From Candidatus Mcinerneyibacterium aminivorans (lineage in GTDB: Bacteria > Macinerneyibacteriota > Macinerneyibacteria > Macinerneyibacteriales > Macinerneyibacteriaceae), in NCBI GenBank assembly GCA_008086245.1, contig VSIX01000033.1, forward strand, positions 60,285-124,284: a stretch of 64,000 nucleotides of DNA. The letters run 5' to 3'. How positions within the stretch are numbered: position 1 is the stretch's first letter; each line of letters starts with the position of its first letter. Below the pieces are notes generated by a model. The model was not told the DNA's origin. It made no database searches and was given only the letters and a program-made list of their open reading frames with translations. A program made the position numbers and the translations under genes. Below, in pieces: positions 26,396 through 35,088 of the stretch.

Positions 26396-28636
26396 ATGAA
26401 ATACAGTAAAGTAAATCAATCAGCTACTACTATAGTAATAATGGGATTTTTATCCCTTGTTTCCCAGACGCTTATTTTAAGAGAAATTATAATACAATTT
26501 CAGGGAAATGAACTAACAATAGGAATTATATTAGCAAACTGGTTAATTTTTGAAGCAATTGGAGCCTACTTTACCGGGTATTTTATAAAAAATAAAAATA
26601 TACTTAAAACAGCAGTTATTTTACAAATAGTCCTGATAATATCGCTCATATGGGCATATTTATTTATTTCTAAATTTAAAATTGTTTTCAAATTTGGATT
26701 TGGAGAATCACTGGGTATTTTTCCTACCCTTTTAATCCCTATGATCGCTCTTGTTTTTTTATGTATTCCACTCGGGTTTCAGTTCTCTCTTTCCTGTAAT
26801 ATTCTAAATAAATTTTTAAAATTTAAAAAAGGAGCTTACAATATAGCTCATTCTTACTTTTTAGAAGCAATAGGATGGTTTTTAGGGGGGCTTGTTTTTA
26901 ATTTTATTTTAATATACTTTTTTAACAATCTTCAAATTCTATTTATAATTCTTATGCTATCAACTGCTAATCTGATTCTATATCTAAATATCAGAAAAAA
27001 AAATATTCTGCGTGATTTTTTTATAATTATTTTGTCATTTCTTATACTTTTTCTTTTTTTAAAATTTGATATCAAAATCAATAAATATTTAAACAAGATG
27101 AATTCAAATTATAAATTATTAAATATTGAAAATTCAAAATATGGAAAAATTCATGTTATAAAAAACAATAATCAGGTAAATATATACCAAAATGGCATAT
27201 TAACCTACTCTTCAGACGATATTCTTAAAAATGAAGAGATAATTCATTTAACATTACTCAGAAAACCATATATTGAAAAAGTAGCTTTAATCGGAGGAGG
27301 ATTGACAAACGGAATTAACGAAATATTAAAATATCCAAATATTAAAAAAGTTTACTACTGTGAACTTGATCCTAAAATAATAAAGCTTTGTAAAAAGTAT
27401 TATAAGTATCCCTACTATAAAAATAAAAAAGTAGAAATATTTAATACAGATGGTAGATATTTTATCAAACATTTTACTCAAAAAAAACTTGATGCTGTAA
27501 TAATTAATTTACCGGACCCTTCTACTGCCCAGCTAAATAGATACTATACATATGAATTTTTTAGTGAAGTAAAAAATATTTTAAATAATAGAGGTATCAT
27601 TTCACTAAATTTGACCTCTTCTGAAGATTATATAAGCGACACAATGAAGAGGTTCAATATTTCAATATTAAATTCGATGAATCATGTTTATGAAAGTTTG
27701 GATACAATTCCTGGAAAAAATTTAATAGTGATCGGATATAAGAATCACTCTCCCGTTATTACCAAAGACATTTTAATAAATAATCTTCAACATTTAACCC
27801 AAAAAAATAAATATGTAAATGATTATTACCTCAGATACAGAATTGATGATGAAAAATTGAGATATTTTAAATCAATAATCAATAATAGAGATTCAGAAAT
27901 TTTAAATGAAGATTTTAATCCAGTAACTTATTACTATTTTTTTTCCCGATGGAGCTCAATTTTTAAATCCAAAACAAATAATTTTTTTAATTTTCTTGAT
28001 AGCTTTATATCCTTCAAATCAATTTTTATATTAGTTACAATATTATTTGTAATTAAGCTTTTTATAAAAATATTTAAAAATGAAAATATAGATTTAGTTT
28101 CGATTTCCTTTTATATAGGCTTCTCAGGAATGGCTTTACAATTAATACTAATTTATGCCTATCAGGCTTTTTACGGCTATATTTACACTTATATATCTAT
28201 GCTAACAGCCTTTTATATGAGTGGAATGGCAACTGGAAGTTATCATTTAAATTCTAAACTAAAAATAGAATCATATTTTGAAAAATATATCAAAAAAATG
28301 TTAATAATATTATCTTTGATAATTATTATTTTACCTTCTCTTTTACATATTCTTTATGATTACAATTTTTTATCTTTAGTTTCATTTCCAATTTTTACTT
28401 TTATTAATGGATTTTTCACAGGCTCGATTTTTACATCATTGAATAAAATATGGCTCAAAAAGAAACAATCAATATCTTTTATTGAAAGTGGAACTTTTTA
28501 CAGCCTTGATCTTTTAGGTGGAGCTGGCTCTGCCCTGCTTTCTTCAATTGTTTTTATACCTCTTCTAGGTCTAGAATATTATTCATTTATTTTAGGATAT
28601 ACTATCTTTCTCAATTATATTTTATTTAAACTTTAA
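26396..28636 (+). CDS. Membrane-embedded spermidine-synthase-like protein
   Basis: A 746-residue protein with hydrophobic segments before and after a soluble methyltransferase-fold domain (about 240-450). That domain has the nucleotide loop IGGG (299-302), Glu323 and Asp325, TDGRYF (351-356) and NLPDPSTAQLNRYYT (371-385), as in the fused membrane/spermidine synthase family. These would transfer an aminopropyl group to a polyamine or related acceptor, but the real substrate of the membrane fusions is not known. The C-terminal half adds about six further segments. No clear ribosome binding site precedes the ATG. Confidence 0.82.
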   Translation: MKYSKVNQSATTIVIMGFLSLVSQTLILREIIIQFQGNELTIGIILANWLIFEAIGAYFTGYFIKNKNILKTAVILQIVLIISLIWAYLFISKFKIVFKFGFGESLGIFPTLLIPMIALVFLCIPLGFQFSLSCNILNKFLKFKKGAYNIAHSYFLEAIGWFLGGLVFNFILIYFFNNLQILFIILMLSTANLILYLNIRKKNILRDFFIIILSFLILFLFLKFDIKINKYLNKMNSNYKLLNIENSKYGKIHVIKNNNQVNIYQNGILTYSSDDILKNEEIIHLTLLRKPYIEKVALIGGGLTNGINEILKYPNIKKVYYCELDPKIIKLCKKYYKYPYYKNKKVEIFNTDGRYFIKHFTQKKLDAVIINLPDPSTAQLNRYYTYEFFSEVKNILNNRGIISLNLTSSEDYISDTMKRFNISILNSMNHVYESLDTIPGKNLIVIGYKNHSPVITKDILINNLQHLTQKNKYVNDYYLRYRIDDEKLRYFKSIINNRDSEILNEDFNPVTYYYFFSRWSSIFKSKTNNFFNFLDSFISFKSIFILVTILFVIKLFIKIFKNENIDLVSISFYIGFSGMALQLILIYAYQAFYGYIYTYISMLTAFYMSGMATGSYHLNSKLKIESYFEKYIKKMLIILSLIIIILPSLLHILYDYNFLSLVSFPIFTFINGFFTGSIFTSLNKIWLKKKQSISFIESGTFYSLDLLGGAGSALLSSIVFIPLLGLEYYSFILGYTIFLNYILFKL

Positions 28637-28640
28637 ATTA

Positions 28641-30107
28641 TTACTCTTTTTCATTAAATACTTCAGCAGTAAAAATATATATTTCAGTCTCCGAACTTTT
28701 CCAGGCATCTTTATTTAAACCAGCTTTATCCCTGCATAAGTGTTCCAAAAATTTAATTTTCGACCAGCCGGTTTCTCCTGCCACCTGGGGAAGAAATACT
28801 CCACTTCGATTATTTTTCTTTATAATAACACCGTGTTTACCCAATTCAATTTCTTCAATATTGTTCACTTTTTTGGGTTTGCTTAAAATTGATACTTCAA
28901 TGATTATATTATCAAGTTCTTCCTCGGAAACAGGTGAAAATCTCGGATCCCTTGTAGCAGATGCTACTGTCATTTTTTGAATACCCTCATACAACTTCAT
29001 AGTTGGATAAATTCTTCCCAAACAACCTCTTAATTCTCCATTTTTTGTCCTAAGAGTTATGAATAAGCCCCTCTTTTTTTTAAAAAACGAAGAATGTATA
29101 TTAATATCAGGAATTTTATTATTTTTTACATAATTATCCAGTGTTTCCCTGGAAATTTCAAGAATTCTATCTTTCAGATGTGGACTTATCTTCTTTTCTT
29201 TCTCAGCAGCAGAACTTTCAATAAGAAAACTTCCGTACCCTACTACTCGATCCTTATTTTGAGTAATATCTCCAGAATTTTTATATTCAACAAGGTTAAG
29301 ATTATAACCACTTTTTATTGAAAATTCCATTGCAGATAAAACTGAAGCTTCCCCGCATAATTCGCAGGTATTATTATTTAAATTTTCTTTTAAAGATGAG
29401 TTGTTTTTATTTGTAATTAATTTTATAGTTTTATTATCTATTTTATTGGCTTTTTCATAATTATGAAAATGGGACATATCAGTTGTAAAAACAAATAAAA
29501 TATTATTGTAATTTTTATCCAGATAAAAAAGTATCCGGCTTAAATTGCTGCTTAATTTTTTATCATTTACCATAACTGGAACAATTTCAAATGGTCTTTT
29601 AAATATATACTGTAAAAATGGAAGCTGAACTTCAATAGAATGTTCTTTATAAAATTTACTACTTGATAATTCAACATCTTTAAAGTTATTTTCTATATTT
29701 TTAACAATATTGTTATTAATTTTTATTCTACCCAGGGGAGTTTCCCAGAAATTTGAATTTGAAATTAATATATTCTTAATTCGTAGATAATGACTGGGGC
29801 CAATAATAACTACAGTATCAAACTTTGATGTGTCAATTTGTTTATAAGCTTCAGCAGCCACTTTACCCGAATAATTATACCCGGCATGAGGAACTATTAC
29901 TCCCTCCAAATTGGCAATTTGGCTTTTAGTGGATAAAGAATTAAAAAATTCTTTCAGCATATTTTCAAGTTCCATTTTATTTGATGGGTAAAACTTGCCT
30001 GCATTAACAGGTTTTCTAATATTTAAACTATTAACTCCATATACACAACATGTAAAAATAATAAAAAATAATATAGATAATAAAACTTTATTTAAATTAC
30101 TTTTCAT
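28641..30107 (-). CDS. Memo-AMMECR1 fusion (AmmeMemoRadiSam proteins B and A)
   Basis: A 488-residue two-domain protein: a Memo-like domain (about 30-290), then an AMMECR1 domain (about 300-485, with the LRTKNGELRGCLGR motif). The Memo metal-type residues are present: His74, His106 (exactly 32 apart, as His49/His81 in human MEMO1) and Cys251 in CGEAS. Residues 1-24 form a hydrophobic signal-like segment. The gene overlaps the radical-SAM gene upstream by 11 bases. The three parts (Ammecr1, Memo, Radical SAM) give the system its name; its chemistry is not established. Confidence 0.92.
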   Translation of the reverse strand: MKSNLNKVLLSILFFIIFTCCVYGVNSLNIRKPVNAGKFYPSNKMELENMLKEFFNSLSTKSQIANLEGVIVPHAGYNYSGKVAAEAYKQIDTSKFDTVVIIGPSHYLRIKNILISNSNFWETPLGRIKINNNIVKNIENNFKDVELSSSKFYKEHSIEVQLPFLQYIFKRPFEIVPVMVNDKKLSSNLSRILFYLDKNYNNILFVFTTDMSHFHNYEKANKIDNKTIKLITNKNNSSLKENLNNNTCELCGEASVLSAMEFSIKSGYNLNLVEYKNSGDITQNKDRVVGYGSFLIESSAAEKEKKISPHLKDRILEISRETLDNYVKNNKIPDINIHSSFFKKKRGLFITLRTKNGELRGCLGRIYPTMKLYEGIQKMTVASATRDPRFSPVSEEELDNIIIEVSILSKPKKVNNIEEIELGKHGVIIKKNNRSGVFLPQVAGETGWSKIKFLEHLCRDKAGLNKDAWKSSETEIYIFTAEVFNEKE

Positions 30108-31230
30108 TCCATACCCCCTTTATTTCATACCCGCAGAATTTACATCTTCCTTCAATTATTTTATTGGACACAATATGATATCCATATCTATCAATAATTT
30201 TATCTCCGCAATTAGGACAGTAGGTATCCTCATATTTATGCCCGGGAACATTGCCGATATATACATAATTTAATCCCGCTTTAACAGCAATTTCCCTGGC
30301 TTTCTCCAGAGTAGATACGGGAGTTGGAGGTAAATTTGTTAGTTTATGGGTTGGGTAAAATCTAGAAAAAGTCAATGGAACGTTTTTCCCCAGATTTTTT
30401 TTTATCCAAAGACTCATTTCTTTTATCTTTTCCAAAGAATCATTTTGAGAAGGTATAACTAAATTCACAAGTTCAAGCCACACGCCATTTCCCTTTATTA
30501 TTTGTAAAGATTCCAAAACCTGCTTAAGATTTGCAGAGGTATTTTTTTTATAAAATTCTTCAGTAAAACCTTTTAAGTCCACACAAAATGCATCCACAAA
30601 CTTACATAATTTTTCAAGAGGTTCTTTATTGATAAATCCATTTGTATGAACTACATTTCGAATCCCGGATCTTTTTGCTATACGGGAGGTATCTATCATG
30701 TACTCATAGAAATTTATGGGTTCACTATAAGTATAGGCAATAGATTTTGTATTTTTTGATATTGCAATATTTACTACCATTTCCGGTTTTAAATTATAGT
30801 TACTTGTTTCAGTAGGATTTTTTTGAGAAATCTCCCAATTCTGACAAAATTTACATCTCATATTACACCCCGCTGAAGCTATACTTAATGCTTTAGTACC
30901 GGGATGGAAATGATTAAAAGGTTTTTTTTCAATAGGATCAACATGTACCGCACAGGGAGATGCATATCCCATGGAATACAAAATACCATCTATATTTTTT
31001 CTTGCCCTGCAAAATCCCCATGAACCCGATGGAATTATACATTTTCTGGGGCATAAATCACATTGAACACGATTTCTATCCAGTTTTTGATAAAAATAAG
31101 CTTCTTTGGGATTTGTTCGCCCTTTTTCTCTTTCTATTCTTGTATTTTGAGGAATTATTGATATAAATAGAAGTACTGTAAATATAGCTAAAAATACCCA
31201 TTTCTTTTTTTTAAGTTTTAAAACACACAT
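30097..31230 (-). CDS. AmmeMemoRadiSam-type radical-SAM enzyme
   Basis: A 377-residue radical-SAM enzyme related to pyruvate-formate-lyase activating enzymes. The cluster motif is Cys122-x3-Cys126-x2-Cys129 (GCNMRCKFCQNW). Before it lies a cysteine pattern CDLCPRKC with Cys74; after it a C-terminal zinc ribbon (CPNC and CKFC). Residues 11-27 form a hydrophobic segment that could anchor it in the membrane. It starts just after the DUF1028 gene and overlaps the Memo-AMMECR1 gene by 11 bases. Confidence 0.93.
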   Translation of the reverse strand: MCVLKLKKKKWVFLAIFTVLLFISIIPQNTRIEREKGRTNPKEAYFYQKLDRNRVQCDLCPRKCIIPSGSWGFCRARKNIDGILYSMGYASPCAVHVDPIEKKPFNHFHPGTKALSIASAGCNMRCKFCQNWEISQKNPTETSNYNLKPEMVVNIAISKNTKSIAYTYSEPINFYEYMIDTSRIAKRSGIRNVVHTNGFINKEPLEKLCKFVDAFCVDLKGFTEEFYKKNTSANLKQVLESLQIIKGNGVWLELVNLVIPSQNDSLEKIKEMSLWIKKNLGKNVPLTFSRFYPTHKLTNLPPTPVSTLEKAREIAVKAGLNYVYIGNVPGHKYEDTYCPNCGDKIIDRYGYHIVSNKIIEGRCKFCGYEIKGVWNEK

Positions 31231-32304
31231 TTATTTTATCCTTCTCTCCCATTTTTCAATTTTTTCTTTAAATATTTCATTGTTTGATAATCTGTATGCC
31301 TTTTTTTCTATCTCTACAGCTTTTTTATAATTTCCTTTTTTCGCATATACAAATGCTAATGTATCCAGTATATTAGGATCTTCTGGTTTCAACTTGCTTG
31401 CTTTTTTTGCACTCATCAGGGCAAAATCCATATTATAATCGTGCTGTGCAAATTCCCAGGCAATACTATTTAAAAGAACGGGGTCATCATTATATGTTTG
31501 TGCAATGTTCATCGCTCTTTTAAATAAAATATTTGCTTTTTTATTTTTGTTCTTCTCCATTGCTTTTACACCCCTCCTAATATAGGCAGATCCCTGAAAA
31601 GTTTTTTCATGGAGCTTATAAATTCTCATCAATTCTTTTATTGGAGTTTCATGATCATCTACTCTTAAATCAATAAACCTATCATTATAACCAGAGTATC
31701 CTCCATTTTCTGCTACAACAAGCAAAGATGCTGATTGTCTGCCTCTTTTATCTCCTCCTGCATGTTCACCGGCTTTTAGAACCTCTATCAATCTTTTTCC
31801 TAAAGGTAGATTTTCAGTATTTTTAAACTTTTCCACCATCGCTTCTACTACTTCCTCTCCTGCCAGGATATTTCCCTGAATAGCGAAACTATCTCCTGAT
31901 TCTCCCCCAGCCCATTTCATACAATTTTTACCAGTAAAGGTATAACTATTACCCTGTCCATCTACTATTCCCAGCTGCCGCTGATCGCTATCTTTATCTT
32001 TGAATGTTAGAATCTCTGTTACTTTTTTTGGAGAAACTCCCATTTCAAGAAATTTTAACCCTTCAGGACCATATTTTGTATTACCCCATGCCTGACTTGC
32101 AATTGCACCTGTATTTGCTTTAGCATAAGGAACTACCGCTCCTACAGCCAAAAACTTAGATTGAACAGCAACTCCCAGCTCATTCGTTTCTTCATCATAA
32201 GCTACAACCGAAAAAGTGGCAATCTTCTTGGTATTTGTTATTTCAGAGAACATTGAAGAAATCATTGCAGTAAATATTAATAAAAATATTAATATTCTTT
32301 TCAT
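31231..32304 (-). CDS. Secreted DUF1028 Ntn-hydrolase-like protein with TPR tail
   Basis: A 357-residue protein with a signal peptide (about residues 1-20). The DUF1028 domain (about 25-235), which has the N-terminal-nucleophile hydrolase fold, includes GVAVQSKFLAVGAVVPYAKA and IASQAWGNTKYGPEGL. The C-terminal part (about 245-350) is TPR-like, where many family members carry a peptidoglycan-binding domain instead. The activity is unknown. GGAGG precedes the ATG. It is the second gene of the operon led by the SSB-like gene. Confidence 0.88.
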   Translation of the reverse strand: MKRILIFLLIFTAMISSMFSEITNTKKIATFSVVAYDEETNELGVAVQSKFLAVGAVVPYAKANTGAIASQAWGNTKYGPEGLKFLEMGVSPKKVTEILTFKDKDSDQRQLGIVDGQGNSYTFTGKNCMKWAGGESGDSFAIQGNILAGEEVVEAMVEKFKNTENLPLGKRLIEVLKAGEHAGGDKRGRQSASLLVVAENGGYSGYNDRFIDLRVDDHETPIKELMRIYKLHEKTFQGSAYIRRGVKAMEKNKNKKANILFKRAMNIAQTYNDDPVLLNSIAWEFAQHDYNMDFALMSAKKASKLKPEDPNILDTLAFVYAKKGNYKKAVEIEKKAYRLSNNEIFKEKIEKWERRIK

Positions 32305-32313
32305 ATTTCCTCC

Positions 32314-32622
32314 TTATTCACTAACCAGTTGAATTTTTGAAGCGATAATCTCCGTTATATATCTTTTTTCATTATTATACTCATACCTTCGTCTTTTTAG
32401 CTTTCCTTCTATTAAAACCGAATCTCCTTTATGAAACTTTTTGTTATATTTTTTAGCCTTTTCTCCCCATATAACTACCGGAAAGAAACTTACATCTCTG
32501 GAAAAATAGTCTTCAACCGCTACATAGATCTTACATACTGCACTCTTTGATTTTGTGTATTTTAACTCTGGTTTTTGAGAAATATTGCCCATTATAATAA
32601 CTTTATTAAAAAAAGACCTCAT
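32314..32622 (-). CDS. Short single-stranded-DNA-binding protein-like OB protein
   Basis: A 102-residue OB-fold protein with the SSB pattern: IIMGNISQKPELKYTKS near the start, FFPVVIWGEKAKK, and KGDSVLIEGKLKRRRYE. It stops at the end of the OB fold and lacks the acidic DDxIPF tail that recruits repair proteins. It may be a secondary SSB or a PriB-like protein rather than the main replication SSB. GAAGAGG precedes the ATG. Confidence 0.85.
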   Translation of the reverse strand: MRSFFNKVIIMGNISQKPELKYTKSKSAVCKIYVAVEDYFSRDVSFFPVVIWGEKAKKYNKKFHKGDSVLIEGKLKRRRYEYNNEKRYITEIIASKIQLVSE

Positions 32623-32647
32623 AAAAACCTCTTCATTTACTTTTACA

Positions 32648-32675
32648 ATTATATAATATTTAATATATTTGTCAA
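32648..32675 (-). promoter_or_regulatory. Promoter of the SSB-DUF1028-AmmeMemoRadiSam operon
   Basis: On the minus strand TTGACA (32670-32675), a 16-base spacer and TATAAT (32648-32653): a full consensus promoter. The leader is about 18-20 bases and carries GAAGAGG before the ATG at 32622. Confidence 0.7.
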
Positions 32676-32740
32676 TTAGTCTAAACTATCCTGAATATGA
32701 TTTAGTAACCTTTTAATGATTTTATAATAACTGTTAATAT

Positions 32741-35083
32741 TTATTTAAGATTGTTTAATCTCTTTTTATATTTATATTCCTGGCGTGAACTATAAAATTT
32801 TATAAGCTTATCCCGATATTCATGCTTTTTTTTCTCATCAGTTTCATACTTCCATAAATAATAATAGCACTCATATTTATGTTTTTTACTCAATTTCATA
32901 GCCAGGAGCTGTTTTATTTTTTCGATCTTTTGCTGCCTTGGAAGATTGTTTCTTAATATAATTTTCTCAAGTTGAATATGCATTTTATTATCAATATTCA
33001 TCATTTCTTCATTTTCCAATATCTGATTTAAATATTTTATTGCCTTATCTTTTCCCGAATTCAAACTGTAAATTCTTGAGATAGTTGGAACAAATTTGAA
33101 TCTTTCATTCAAATTCAGAATATTACCCATCTTCATTCCTTTATGAAAATATTCTAATGATTGGTGAATATTATTTTTATATTCATACAAAATTTGAGCC
33201 AAATATAATCTTGAAATAGCTTCGGCCTTTTCATTTTTTATGGTTTGAGAATTTTCTATTATAAAATTAAAATAAAAAATGGAATTGGGGAACTCTCCTT
33301 TATGGTAAAAATATAAAGATTTTGCTAAATAATTCAGAAAAATATATTTTTTAAAATTCATAAATTTTGATAACTCCAATGATTCGTCAATAAGCGATTT
33401 CATTTTATCCAATTCTCCTAACTCCAAATATACATAAGCGAGATTTAATTCTATTAGGGATATTAGCAATTTGTAATCAGATTTCTTTGCCTCTTTTAGT
33501 GCTTTTATCAGTATTTTATATGCTCTGAAATAACTCCTTCTTTTATACAAACAGCTTCCAATATTATTCATTTGCATTATTTTAATTTGCTCTTCTCCGA
33601 TTTCCCCGGCTAAATTAATAGATCTACTATAATACTTCTCTGCCCTCTCAAAGTCGCTGTCTTCAGCTATAAATGCTTTAATATTCCAATAATTATTAAT
33701 CATAGTCAAAGAACTAACTTTATCTTTATTTTTATCTAATTTATCCAGATATTTGTTTATTTTATTATTTTTATTATGGGTGTAATAGAAAAATATTAAT
33801 TCTCCAATCCAATCAAAATACAAATCCCACCATCTGTTTTCAAAGGCTTCTCTGATTCTTTTTTTTATCTTTGTTTCCATACCACTGTAGTTACCCAATA
33901 TTCTATTATAATAATTCTCATTTAGCTTAACTTTGCTTACATAGAAATTATCATATTTTTCAAGTGGAATAGTATTAATAAAATCTAATGCTCTTTTTAT
34001 ATCTGCAACTTTGGTATATACAGATAATATTTTCAAAAGCAACTTTCCTGAATACCTATTTATACATTTATCAAGTTTATATCTTTTATGATTAATTTGA
34101 ATTAGATCTTCATTAGCATTAAATTTTTCCAAAAACAAATATATTTTATCTAATACCCTTAATATTTCCTTATATTTTTTTTGGATTTCATAATATTCTA
34201 TATAAATACTGTAATTATAAAAATTAAGAAATATATTATTTTTTTCTAAAAATTTTATTATTTTCCCATAAACTTTCTGTTTGTATTCATCTCCAATGGA
34301 GTTTTTAATTTTATAAAAAGCATTTTCATCCAATATATAAATTCTTTTATTTGATGATAAATATAAATACTTATATTTAGCTAGCATCTGATTTATTTTT
34401 CTTTTATCAAGATGGAATATATCACTGATTACTTCAAATGATAGTTTGTTATGCAGCAAGATTAACAACTTAAGATAATTACTATTTTCTATTCCCGGCA
34501 AATATTCATCATTTTTTTGCCGGGAATAAATATATTTATCAATAAAGTTTTTTTTAATTTTTACTTTTGAATATATTATACAAATTGTATTAGTTTCCTC
34601 TTCTTGCAATGTGCTTTCTATAACCCTTCTGCTCCAGTAATCTAAATTCTCATAATTATTTATAAATATAATACTATTTTTTTGACTGCATATAGACTTA
34701 AATATATCTTTAAAAAGAAAAAATAATTTATAATATAAATCATTCACATTTTGATTGCCTGATTCCAGCACCTTAGATTTATTAAAATAATATTTAAAAA
34801 AATTAATAAGCTCATCTGCTACATATTCAATATTTTTATTGGATTGAATTTTCTTTTTAATTCTATCAAGATCATCAAATTGATTTAATCCTAATTTTTT
34901 TATCAATAAATTAATAAAAAAAAAGAAAGTATTCTGCTTATCTGTTTTTAAAGAATTGATAATATAGATATTGCTGTTATTCATTTCAAGATTTTCAAGC
35001 ATATTTCGCTTCATAATAAAACTAGAGGAAATAATATTATAAATATTATATTGGTCCTGAAGTAACTCTTTAGTAATATCCAT
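32741..35083 (-). CDS. Large NTPase-like TPR protein, paralogue 2
   Basis: A 780-residue soluble protein. The N-terminal 250 residues resemble a STAND/AAA_16-type NTPase but lack a Walker A loop (INSLKTDKQNT in its place); a Walker B-like strand remains (SIIFINNYENLD). From about residue 340 on, helical TPR-like repeats fill the protein (for example NIGSCLYKRRSYFRAYKI). It matches the next gene upstream over its whole length. No helix-turn-helix or effector domain is seen. It may sense or scaffold rather than hydrolyse ATP. Confidence 0.75.
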   Translation of the reverse strand: MDITKELLQDQYNIYNIISSSFIMKRNMLENLEMNNSNIYIINSLKTDKQNTFFFFINLLIKKLGLNQFDDLDRIKKKIQSNKNIEYVADELINFFKYYFNKSKVLESGNQNVNDLYYKLFFLFKDIFKSICSQKNSIIFINNYENLDYWSRRVIESTLQEEETNTICIIYSKVKIKKNFIDKYIYSRQKNDEYLPGIENSNYLKLLILLHNKLSFEVISDIFHLDKRKINQMLAKYKYLYLSSNKRIYILDENAFYKIKNSIGDEYKQKVYGKIIKFLEKNNIFLNFYNYSIYIEYYEIQKKYKEILRVLDKIYLFLEKFNANEDLIQINHKRYKLDKCINRYSGKLLLKILSVYTKVADIKRALDFINTIPLEKYDNFYVSKVKLNENYYNRILGNYSGMETKIKKRIREAFENRWWDLYFDWIGELIFFYYTHNKNNKINKYLDKLDKNKDKVSSLTMINNYWNIKAFIAEDSDFERAEKYYSRSINLAGEIGEEQIKIMQMNNIGSCLYKRRSYFRAYKILIKALKEAKKSDYKLLISLIELNLAYVYLELGELDKMKSLIDESLELSKFMNFKKYIFLNYLAKSLYFYHKGEFPNSIFYFNFIIENSQTIKNEKAEAISRLYLAQILYEYKNNIHQSLEYFHKGMKMGNILNLNERFKFVPTISRIYSLNSGKDKAIKYLNQILENEEMMNIDNKMHIQLEKIILRNNLPRQQKIEKIKQLLAMKLSKKHKYECYYYLWKYETDEKKKHEYRDKLIKFYSSRQEYKYKKRLNNLK

Positions 35084-35088
35084 CTAAT

